Part shown: one piece after another, positions 47,621-55,487 of the stretch
Position numbering within the stretch: position 1 is the first letter of the stretch
Layout: every line of letters begins with the position of its first letter
Source of the DNA: Novosphingobium sp. BW1
Lineage (GTDB): Bacteria; Pseudomonadota; Alphaproteobacteria; Sphingomonadales; Sphingomonadaceae
Length of the DNA stretch: 64,000 nt
Assembly (NCBI RefSeq): GCF_008107685.1
Contig: NZ_VIRF01000041.1
Span: forward strand, 186,001 to 250,000
Direction: 5' to 3'
Program-made: the position numbers and the translations under genes
Notes under the pieces: generated by a model
Told to the model about the DNA's origin: nothing
Database searches by the model: none
The model's input: the letters and a program-made list of their open reading frames with translations, nothing else

Positions 47621-49654
47621 ATGCACTTCGACGATCGCCTTTCCACGGTTTTGCTTCATTCTGCGACCAGCGGAACGCTTGCGCGCATCCAGTACAGGCA
47701 GCTGATCGACATCCTGGCGCAGGCCCCTTCCGGTCTCGTCACGGACCTGACCGAGGCGGGTTACGCCCGCCTTGATTCGCTGGGGGCGATGATTCGTGAC
47801 ACCGATCAGGCCGAACTGATTCGCCAGTCCCTGGTGCGCCTTACCAACCCCCGCCTCCTTGCCCTGCTCGCCGAAGCCGGCCCTCAGGTCGCCAGCGCCG
47901 CACTCGCCAAAACCCGGCTGAGCGAAGCGGCCTGGCTTGACCTCATTCCAGCCCTGCCCGTCCATGCCCGCGGCATCCTGCGCCACCGCCGTGACCTGCC
48001 CCCGCGCGTGAACGACATGCTTGAGCGGCTGGGCATCGGCGACCGGGCGCTCCCTCCCATCGCGGCCGCATCAGCCACGACTGAGAGAGCACCCGCCGGT
48101 GCCCAAATATCTGCAGGCGAAGCCGTCGCACCGTCGGCTCCACACTACGCAGATGGACTGGTCGCGGATGCGGCCGAGGTGAGCGTTCACGCCCGGACGC
48201 TCGGCGCTGGCCGAGCCCCCTCGAACGAGGCGGAAGTCGAGGAGCTCGTGCTCACGCAATTGCTGGGGGACAAACCACCCGCAGCGCCCCCGTTTCCTGT
48301 CCCCCCACCGGAAGCGGTCAAAGGCCAACCCGCGAGCTTCTTCCCTCCGCCGCATGATCCAGCGCCACACACGAACAGGCGTGCCGCTGCCCCCTCCACC
48401 ATCCCCACCTCGTTGCGGGAATGGGCGCGCCTGCGCGCATCAGGCCCCCTCGCCCCGCCGCCACCGCAACTCACACCGGACGGCCCTGGAGATCCGGGGA
48501 TTGGCGCGATCGTACGCCGCATCGAGGAATTCCGTCGAAGCCGACAGAAACCCCATTCCACAGAACCTCAAGGCGATTCGCCCCGACTGCCTCTGGGCGA
48601 TGCCATCAGCGAAGCCACGCAGGGCCCCACTACCCTCGATTTCGCTACCGACGCGCTTGGCCGGATCACCTGGGCCGATGGCCCCTTCGCCAGCGCAGTG
48701 ACCGGCTTTCTTCTCCCTCTCCACGAGAGCGAACAGGAAATGATCGCGACCGCCGTACGGCATGGGCAGCCGATCCGGGGAGCGCGTATTGAGCTGTCGG
48801 GCCCGGCCGCGATCAGTGGCGCATGGCAGGTCGATGCCGCCGCCTGCTTCGACCAGGGCACAGGACGCTTCACCGGCCATAGCGGTCGCTTGCGCCGCCC
48901 TCACCCGTCGGTACGGGACACCGCAAACGCCAGCGCCAGCGCCGAGGCCGACCGGATGCGCCAGGTCCTTCATGAACTGCGCACCCCGGCCAACGCCATT
49001 CAGGTCGCCGCCGAGATCATCCAGCAGCAACTTTACGGCCCTGCCCCACACGAGTACCGAGCGCTCGCGGCCTCCATCGCGGGCGATTGCGCGCATATCC
49101 TGGCTGGCTTCGAGGAACTCGACCGACTGGTCAAACTGGAAGCAGGCGCCTTGTCGCTCGACCCGGGGCTTTGCAACTTCGCGCTTGTCACCCATCGCAC
49201 GATCCAGCGCCTGAGCAGTTGGACGGGCCCACGCAACAGCGGTTTTCTGCCCTCCCCAGACCTGGGCGACGCGGAATTGCCCATCGCCCTCGAACACGAC
49301 GAAGCCGAACGCCTGGTCTGGCGCCTTCTTGCCGCGCTCGCAGGCGCCTCGGCCAGTGAGGAGCGTCTGGCCCTCCACTGGACAGAAAATGGCGCCCACC
49401 TTCGCATCTGCCTGCAACTGCCCAAGGCTCTCGCCGAGCGCGAAGGCGATGCGCTCTTTGCGATCGGCGACATCGGGCGCGGACAGGCCCTGACAGCTGG
49501 AGTATTCGGGGTCGGCTTCACCTTGCGCCTTGCCGCCGCCGAAGCCCGCAGTTCGGGGGGCGCCTTGCAGCGCATTGCCAATCAACTCGTCCTTACGTTA
49601 CCCTTGGCCCAGGTCAAAGATCCACGCTCCGACGTGGTGGACCTCGCCTCTTGA
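47621..49654 (+). CDS. soluble histidine-kinase-like protein with degenerate ATPase
   Basis: 677 aa, no membrane helix. N-terminal helical region (about 1-125, ARIQYRQLIDILAQAPSGL) resembles DUF2336-type repeats; a Pro-rich disordered stretch (about 190-300) follows; a PAS-like segment (DFATDALGRITWADGPFAS, about 340-440) precedes a HisKA-type helix hairpin with His451 in VLHELRTPANAIQVAAE. The C-terminal catalytic part is poor: the position of the N box reads LVWRLLAALAGASASEE, with no Asn, and the G boxes are not clear. It may act as a phosphotransfer or phosphatase protein rather than a kinase. It is followed after 50 bases by the deacetylase-like gene. Confidence 0.8.
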   Translation: MHFDDRLSTVLLHSATSGTLARIQYRQLIDILAQAPSGLVTDLTEAGYARLDSLGAMIRDTDQAELIRQSLVRLTNPRLLALLAEAGPQVASAALAKTRLSEAAWLDLIPALPVHARGILRHRRDLPPRVNDMLERLGIGDRALPPIAAASATTERAPAGAQISAGEAVAPSAPHYADGLVADAAEVSVHARTLGAGRAPSNEAEVEELVLTQLLGDKPPAAPPFPVPPPEAVKGQPASFFPPPHDPAPHTNRRAAAPSTIPTSLREWARLRASGPLAPPPPQLTPDGPGDPGIGAIVRRIEEFRRSRQKPHSTEPQGDSPRLPLGDAISEATQGPTTLDFATDALGRITWADGPFASAVTGFLLPLHESEQEMIATAVRHGQPIRGARIELSGPAAISGAWQVDAAACFDQGTGRFTGHSGRLRRPHPSVRDTANASASAEADRMRQVLHELRTPANAIQVAAEIIQQQLYGPAPHEYRALAASIAGDCAHILAGFEELDRLVKLEAGALSLDPGLCNFALVTHRTIQRLSSWTGPRNSGFLPSPDLGDAELPIALEHDEAERLVWRLLAALAGASASEERLALHWTENGAHLRICLQLPKALAEREGDALFAIGDIGRGQALTAGVFGVGFTLRLAAAEARSSGGALQRIANQLVLTLPLAQVKDPRSDVVDLAS

Positions 49655-49706
49655 GGAAGGCCGATGGCCTTGCCTCGCGGCGCCGGAGACAAGGATAGAA
49701 GCGGGC

Positions 49707-50714
49707 GTGGCCGAACCCAACATACTGCACCGTCCAAGGCCGGAAAGCCGGGCCCGTTTCCACGCCGACTTCGCGCAACGCTTCCTCGTGACGGTCGATA
49801 CCGAAGAGGAGTTCGACTGGTCCTGCCCCCTGGACCGCGAAGGTCATACTCTCCTCAGCGTTCCAGCCCTGCGCAAATTTCAGGAATTCTGCGAGGGATA
49901 CGGGGTGACTCCGGTCTATCTTGTAGACTTCCCGATCGTAAACACACCCCTTGCCGTTCAGGCCATTGGAGAGGCCGTCCGCGAAGGGCGCGCCGAGATC
50001 GGGGTCCAGTTGCACCCCTGGGTCAACCCTCCGTTCGAGGAAGAGATAAACGCCCACAACAGCTTCGCCGGCAACCTCCCGCGCGAACTCGAAGAAGCTA
50101 AGCTCCAGAGGCTGAAAGCGAAGATCGAAGAGGTCTTTGGAACCAGCCCCTTGATCTACCGCGCCGGACGCTATGGCCTGGGCCCGGATACGGCCTCAAT
50201 CCTGCGCGAAAGCGGGATCGCGATCGACAGTTCAGTACGCTCGCGCTTCGACTACAGCGGCGAAGGTGGTCCCAACTATCGCTATCACCCCTGCTATCCC
50301 TACTGGATCGGCAATGATGACCCGCGCATTCTCGAACTTCCGCTGACGAGCCTCTACTGGGGTCCGCTGCGCCAGCTTGGCGACTGGATCTATCCCCGGC
50401 TCTGGCGCACACCGCGCCTGCGCGGCATGCTGGCCCGCCTGGGCCTTCTCGAACGCATCGCCCTCACCCCCGAAGGGATCACCGCGCACGAGGCCATGCG
50501 CGGCATCGACATAGCCCTCGACGAGGGTATGCCCGTTCTTGTCTTTTCTTTCCACAGCCCCTCGCTCGCACCGGGCTATACACCTTACGTGCGCAATGAT
50601 GCTGAACTCGACGCCTTCTATGCCTGGTGGCGCACCGTGTTCGACTATCTTGCCGCCCGGGGCGTTTCCTGCACAAGCGTCAAGGACGTCATGCGCGGTG
50701 TAGAGCTGCCCTGA
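49707..50714 (+). CDS. polysaccharide-deacetylase-like protein (WalW-like)
   Basis: 335 aa from GTG 49707. FLVTVDTEEEFDW carries the acidic start strand of the NodB-homology fold; VQLHPWVNPPFEEE and YRAGRYGLGPDTASILRESG follow as expected for this fold, and VFSFHSPSLAPGYTPY is near the end. Metal ligands appear as Asp/His in those stretches, but the canonical order is not certain. Substrate unknown; cell-wall or polysaccharide modification is inferred. It may be co-transcribed with the kinase-like gene upstream. Confidence 0.82.
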   Translation: MAEPNILHRPRPESRARFHADFAQRFLVTVDTEEEFDWSCPLDREGHTLLSVPALRKFQEFCEGYGVTPVYLVDFPIVNTPLAVQAIGEAVREGRAEIGVQLHPWVNPPFEEEINAHNSFAGNLPRELEEAKLQRLKAKIEEVFGTSPLIYRAGRYGLGPDTASILRESGIAIDSSVRSRFDYSGEGGPNYRYHPCYPYWIGNDDPRILELPLTSLYWGPLRQLGDWIYPRLWRTPRLRGMLARLGLLERIALTPEGITAHEAMRGIDIALDEGMPVLVFSFHSPSLAPGYTPYVRNDAELDAFYAWWRTVFDYLAARGVSCTSVKDVMRGVELP

Positions 50715-50825
50715 GCACTTGCGGACAAAGCACGATTTTAAGCGCGCTAACGCTTGCTTAGCTGAGAGAGCCAAGCTAACGCATCTCTCGCCCGGCCACG
50801 CCGATAGCGCCGGGCGGCACGGTTG

Positions 50826-50901
50826 GGGCCTGTAGCTCAGCGGTTAGAGCTGGCCGCTCATAACGGCTAGGTCGCGGGTTCGAATCCTGCCGGGCCCACC
50901 A
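50826..50901 (+). tRNA. tRNA with anticodon CAT, probably tRNA-Ile2
   Basis: 76 nt. Acceptor GGGCCTG/CGGGCCC (with one G-U); D arm AGCTCAGCGGTTAGAGCT; anticodon loop CTCATAA in stem GGCCG/CGGCT; T arm CGGGTTCGAATCCTG; CCA encoded. CAT serves Met or, after lysidine modification, Ile. The AGCGGTTAGAGC and GGTCGC features resemble ileX-type tRNA-Ile2 more than elongator Met. Confidence 0.92.
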
Positions 50902-50953
50902 CCCTCGCCTTCACGGGCGACAGCACGTGGCCCAACATCGGCACCCGATAGGT

Positions 50954-51030
<77 letters not shown>

Positions 51031-51079
51031 AATCTCTTGAAAAATTCGATTTTGAGGCTGCCCGCGAGAGCGTTGCGTG

Positions 51080-52237
51080 TCAGTTGCGTGGCTGTGTGCG
51101 CCTGCGAACGAGGGCACGTGCTTTTGCGGCCGGGAGTGCCCGGACCGTTCCGCGATGGCCGGTGACGTCGTGCGCCGCGAACAGGGCGTTGTAGACGCTT
51201 TCCTCACTGGCTTCGGCCGCGGCCTGGAAAAGCGGGGTCATGCGATCGTTCGAGAGTTCGGAGTAGACCGCCTGCTCCTTTCGGCGCGCGGCCGTACGGC
51301 GCACGTCCATGGCCGTGGAGAACGCCACGGCATAATCGCCCGATCCGTTGGAGAAGGCCGAACCGGTCCGCGCAACACCAACGAAGGCGCGCTCGGCAAG
51401 GCGGCGCAAGTTGCGGTCCGAAAGCGGTGCATCGGTGGCGATCACGATCACGATAGAACCATCCGCGCTCTTCTCGGGCACCTTCGCCTTGTAGAGATAC
51501 TGGCCGAGTTCCTGGCCGACCGGGGTTCCCGCAACGCTCAGGACGCCGCCGTAGTTGGCCTGGACCAGTACGCCGACCGTCCAGCCTCCAAGGGTCAAAG
51601 GCAAGTGACGCGAGGCGGTGCCGATGCCACCTTTCCAGCCAAAGGCAACCGTCCCCGTGCCGGCTCCGACAGCGCCTTCGGCGACGGGCCCTTCCTGGGC
51701 AGTCTCGATCGCGCGGCGGGCATCGGCAATGGAGACGTGACGGCCACGAATATCATTGAGGAAACCATCGTTGGTCTCGCCCACGACCGCGTTGACGGTG
51801 CGGACGCCCTCGTTGCCGGGCTGGTCCAGCGTCCATTCCACGCCTGCGGCCATGGCCTCGGGCACCGAAAGGGTATTGGTCAGAAGAATGGGCGTCTCGA
51901 TCTCGCCCAGTTCCTCAATCTGGGTCGAGCCTGCAAACTTGCCAAAGCCATTGGCGACGAAGAAACCGGCAGGCACCTTGTCCTGCCACAGGTTACCACC
52001 GTGCGGGAGGATTGCCGTTACGCCGGTGTGAATGTCGCGCCCCTGCTCGAGGGTGACATGGCCCACGCGTACGCCAGCCACATCGGTAATCGCATCTCGC
52101 GGACCTGCTGGCAGGATACCGATGGCCACGCCCGCTCCGCGCACGTCCTGTGCGCCCCCTCCGGCGCGGCCCGGCGCCGAGATCGCAGCGCCAAGGGCTG
52201 CAAGGGCGATGAGCGCGCGAGCCGAATGGGAAATCAG
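51080..52237 (-). CDS. P1 family (DmpA-type) aminopeptidase, exported, probable CTG start
   Basis: 385 aa from CTG 52237. DAITDVAGVRVGHVTL, VGAGTGTVAFGWKGGIGTASR and the autoprocessing site ADG-SIVIVIATDAPL (nucleophile Ser261) are the DmpA/P1 signature; these enzymes self-cleave into two chains and remove N-terminal residues, in some cases D-residues. With the CTG start the first 25 residues (LIALAALGAAISA core) form a signal peptide ending near AGGAQ. No ATG, GTG or TTG lies between the upstream in-frame stop and this CTG; the next candidate is a GTG at 52144 that would remove the signal. AAAGGA lies seven bases before CTG, and CTGA overlaps the previous stop. Confidence 0.9.
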   Translation of the reverse strand: MISHSARALIALAALGAAISAPGRAGGGAQDVRGAGVAIGILPAGPRDAITDVAGVRVGHVTLEQGRDIHTGVTAILPHGGNLWQDKVPAGFFVANGFGKFAGSTQIEELGEIETPILLTNTLSVPEAMAAGVEWTLDQPGNEGVRTVNAVVGETNDGFLNDIRGRHVSIADARRAIETAQEGPVAEGAVGAGTGTVAFGWKGGIGTASRHLPLTLGGWTVGVLVQANYGGVLSVAGTPVGQELGQYLYKAKVPEKSADGSIVIVIATDAPLSDRNLRRLAERAFVGVARTGSAFSNGSGDYAVAFSTAMDVRRTAARRKEQAVYSELSNDRMTPLFQAAAEASEESVYNALFAAHDVTGHRGTVRALPAAKARALVRRRTQPRN

Positions 52238-53319
52238 GGCCGGATCCTTTCCTTTGCATACTCAACGCTATCGTAGCCGGGCGTGTTGGTGCGGATCGCC
52301 GTCCACTCCGCGCACGTCAGCGGGAGCCGCGGATAGACCTTCGCATAGTAGTCGGCAAGGTGGCCGACGAACGGGAAATCCGAAGCTGCGACAAAATGCT
52401 CAGGGCCGATACGTCGGATCAGGGCGGCGAGAGCTTCCAGATCTTCGGCTGCCGTATCCTCGTCCCAGACCGCAGCAAGGTCGAATGTGACATGGGCAAA
52501 GCGGTCCCGATCGGTCTCGATGGCCGCAGCAAAGGCTCCGAGCGCAGAGAGCGTGGGCGCATCGATACCGCCCCACCCCGCCGCATGGGCAATCTGCACG
52601 GGCGTATCGCCAGCCTGGGGCAGCACATCGCGCACGAACGTTTCCACATCGCGTGCGCCGTAATCCTCGGCGCGCGTACGCATGTGAATCATCACGGCCA
52701 GCCCCGTCCGGTGGGCCATTTCGAAGACACTTGCGAGCTTCGCTACATTATCCCGATCGCGCAGGTTCGCATCGGAATTGGTGACGTGGATCTTGATACC
52801 GGTCACGCGTGGATCACGCGCGAAATGCGCCATTTCGGGCAGTGCGCTGGAGGAGACGGGATTGATCCCGATGTAGATGCCAAAGCGCCCCGGGTAACGG
52901 GTTGCCAGCTCGGCAGACCATTCGTTCGCCGCGCGCAGAATCTTCGGCGCCTCGGGCAGCGCGGGCTGCATCATCGGGCTTTCGGCAAGATAGCCGGTCG
53001 ACATGACAAGACTGCGCCCAATCCCCGCCGCGTCCATTTCCGCGATGAGGTCTTCGGGCGAATAGGCCCGCATGAAGACTTCGGGGCACGGCCCGATACG
53101 ACCTTCGCTTCCACAATATTTAGGCAGAAAGTCGAGGATCGCGGGCGAATGGACATGAACATGGTGGTCCACCGTGACGGCAGCATGCGGGGGAGCATCT
53201 GCCGTCACGGCGGAGGGGGTTCGGGTCTCTGCGCCCGCAGTCTCGGCGGCAGCTGTGCCTGCAGTCACGAAAAGCGAAGCAATCAGCAGCCCTGCGCGCG
53301 CGGGAAACCCGAGGATCAT
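52234..53319 (-). CDS. exported amidohydrolase family protein
   Basis: 361 aa. A signal peptide (MILGFPARAGLLIASLFVTA to AAAE) precedes a TIM-barrel amidohydrolase: VDHHVHVHSPAILDFLPKY carries the HxH metal motif, VTGIKIHVTN, VMIHMRTR, AHAAGWGG and FVAASDFPFVG (final Asp) follow in order. Substrate is unknown; family members cleave amide or C-C bonds. It starts about five bases after the S9 peptidase stop, and its stop overlaps the CTG of the P1 peptidase, so the three peptidase-type genes form one unit. Confidence 0.87.
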   Translation of the reverse strand: MILGFPARAGLLIASLFVTAGTAAAETAGAETRTPSAVTADAPPHAAVTVDHHVHVHSPAILDFLPKYCGSEGRIGPCPEVFMRAYSPEDLIAEMDAAGIGRSLVMSTGYLAESPMMQPALPEAPKILRAANEWSAELATRYPGRFGIYIGINPVSSSALPEMAHFARDPRVTGIKIHVTNSDANLRDRDNVAKLASVFEMAHRTGLAVMIHMRTRAEDYGARDVETFVRDVLPQAGDTPVQIAHAAGWGGIDAPTLSALGAFAAAIETDRDRFAHVTFDLAAVWDEDTAAEDLEALAALIRRIGPEHFVAASDFPFVGHLADYYAKVYPRLPLTCAEWTAIRTNTPGYDSVEYAKERIRP

Positions 53320-53323
53320 GGTC

Positions 53324-55312
53324 TTATTCGCCCTCTTCCAGAAGGGTCTGCTTCCAGAATTCGACCGAGGTCTGGAAGTAGTATTCCTCGTTCTCCTTCT
53401 TGTGGAAGCCGTGGCCTTCGTTTGTGGCGTTGAGGAACCAGGCGGGCTGTCCGCTTTTGTCCATGGCCTCGACGATCTGTTCGCCTTCGGAAGCCGGAAC
53501 ACGTGGGTCGTTGCCACCCACAGCCACGAAAAGCGGGATCGAAATCTTATCGAGGTGGTTGAGCGGCGAGATTTCCTCAAGCTTCTTGCGCTGCTCGGGG
53601 ATAGTCTCGTTGCCATACTCGGGGCGGCGCAGGTCGCGGCGATAGTCCTGCGTGTTTTCCAAGAAGGTCACGAAGTTGGTGATGCCAACGTAGCAGCTCG
53701 CGCTCTTCAGCTTGTCCGAATAGTGGACCGCCGAAGCGTAGCAGACATAGCCGCCGTAGCTCATGCCGTAGAGCGAGATGCGTGACGCATCGATGGCCGC
53801 ATCGTCTGCGAAGTGATCGAAGAAGGCACCGATGTCTTTGACCGAATCCTCACGCTTCCAGGGGCCATTGTCGAGATTGACGAAGCGCTTGCCGAACCCA
53901 TCCGAGCCGCGCACGTTCGGGAAGAACAGCGCCATGCCCAGTTCATTCACGTAATAGTTCTCAGAGCCCAGGAAGCCCGGACGCGACTGGCCTTCGGGCC
54001 CGCCGTGGACGTCGAACAACAGCGGACGCTTGCCGGGGAACTTGGCCGGATCGGGGCGGTAGAGGAAGCCGGTGATCTTCTCGCCATCGAAGCTCTCGAT
54101 GGTAACGAGTTCGGGCTCGACGTTCTGGCTGGCGTCAAGTCCGCCGGTCTCGCTCTGGGTCCAGCGGGTGACGTCCAGGGTCTCGGGATTGATCGAGAAG
54201 GCATCGCCCGGCACCTTGGCCGAGGACAGCGAGAAGCCGATCTCACCCCAGGGCGCGATCTGGATGGCCGGGCCAATGGCCCAGGGAATGACACCCTGGG
54301 GAAGCTGGCGCACCTTGCGCACCTTGCCCGAAGGCAGATCCATGACGTGCATGACGCTGACGCCAGCCTCGTTGGTGGCGTAGGCGATGAAGCTGCCATC
54401 AGGCGCGATGGCGTAGTCGCTGACGTCCCAGTCCTCGGAAGTCTTCGCGGTGAAGGCGCCAGTCTTCGCATCGAGCGTGCCCAGCTGCAGGAAGTCGCTT
54501 CCGCCCGCATCGCTGACCACCCAGACGGTGCCGTCGGCCGCGACCTTGGGATCAACGAAGGACGCCTTCGCCTTGGGATCGGTCAGCGCGGTCTTCTTGC
54601 CGGTCTTGAGGTCAACGGTGTATACGATCGCCTCGTTGATCGAGAGGCGGTTCACCGCAATGCCCTTCGCGCCATCGGGCGTGAAGCCAACGAACTGCCA
54701 GCCACCGCCCTCGACCTCGGCCACCATGCGGCTGGTCGAGGGGTCGCGCGGATCGACAATGTAGAGGTCCATGTCCGCGCCGTTGCGACGCGAGGACGTG
54801 TAGCCCAGCCACTTGCCGTCCTGGCTCCAGCCGCCGATCCAATTGCGGCTCTCGCCGTCGGTGATCAGATCGAGCTGGCCATCTTCGAGGCGGTAGAGCT
54901 GGTAGAATTCATCACCGCCCGTGTCGCGCATGACAACCGTGAGGTTGTCGTCCGAAGGGGCGAGCGAACCGGTAAGCACGGGTTCCTGGCCGAAGCTGAT
55001 CTGCTGGCGGCTGGCACCTGCCGCGCGCACCGTGTGCAGCTGGTTGGTCGCACCGAAACGCGTCTTGATCAGCATCGAGCGGTCCACGGCGTTCCAACCC
55101 AGGAAATCGGCTCGGCGCGCCTCAAGATAGGGCTGGGTCGCCTTGACCACGGCATCGGGCACCGCAGGCACGTCCTTGGTGATGATCGCGGCCGGCTTGT
55201 CCGCCTCGGCGGCGAGCGGCGCGGCAAGACCTGCGCACGAGGCGAAGGCAATCGCCAGCGCGCGGCTGCTGACGGTAGAGGGAATGAGACGGCGCAGGAA
55301 CCGGGTGGTCAT
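53324..55312 (-). CDS. S9 family prolyl-oligopeptidase-like peptidase, exported
   Basis: 662 aa. A signal peptide (about residues 1-30) is followed by an N-terminal beta-propeller with repeated SPDG-like blades (APSDDNLTVV, SQDGKWLGYTSSRR, TPDGAKGIAVN, APDGSFIAYAT) and a C-terminal alpha/beta-hydrolase domain. Ser is in LYGMSYGGYVCYA, Asp in VGGNDPRV, and His in NEGHGFHKKEN. It would cleave oligopeptides in the periplasm. The ATG at 55312 begins the signal; the frame upstream to 55426 is not protein-like. It lies about 175 bases downstream of the TonB receptor. Confidence 0.93.
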   Translation of the reverse strand: MTTRFLRRLIPSTVSSRALAIAFASCAGLAAPLAAEADKPAAIITKDVPAVPDAVVKATQPYLEARRADFLGWNAVDRSMLIKTRFGATNQLHTVRAAGASRQQISFGQEPVLTGSLAPSDDNLTVVMRDTGGDEFYQLYRLEDGQLDLITDGESRNWIGGWSQDGKWLGYTSSRRNGADMDLYIVDPRDPSTSRMVAEVEGGGWQFVGFTPDGAKGIAVNRLSINEAIVYTVDLKTGKKTALTDPKAKASFVDPKVAADGTVWVVSDAGGSDFLQLGTLDAKTGAFTAKTSEDWDVSDYAIAPDGSFIAYATNEAGVSVMHVMDLPSGKVRKVRQLPQGVIPWAIGPAIQIAPWGEIGFSLSSAKVPGDAFSINPETLDVTRWTQSETGGLDASQNVEPELVTIESFDGEKITGFLYRPDPAKFPGKRPLLFDVHGGPEGQSRPGFLGSENYYVNELGMALFFPNVRGSDGFGKRFVNLDNGPWKREDSVKDIGAFFDHFADDAAIDASRISLYGMSYGGYVCYASAVHYSDKLKSASCYVGITNFVTFLENTQDYRRDLRRPEYGNETIPEQRKKLEEISPLNHLDKISIPLFVAVGGNDPRVPASEGEQIVEAMDKSGQPAWFLNATNEGHGFHKKENEEYYFQTSVEFWKQTLLEEGE

Positions 55313-55487
55313 GTTGGCTTCCTCGTGAAATTTCGGGGGAGGATCGAGAAGGGGAATTCGAAATGGTACTTGGCTGTAACGGGAAAATTCGCAGGTGATG
55401 AACGCAGCAAAGCGGCTGCCCGGCATCTGGCTCTCGTAATGGGGACGAGAACCAGGCCGGACAGCCGCGATGCGACCCCGTGGGGGA

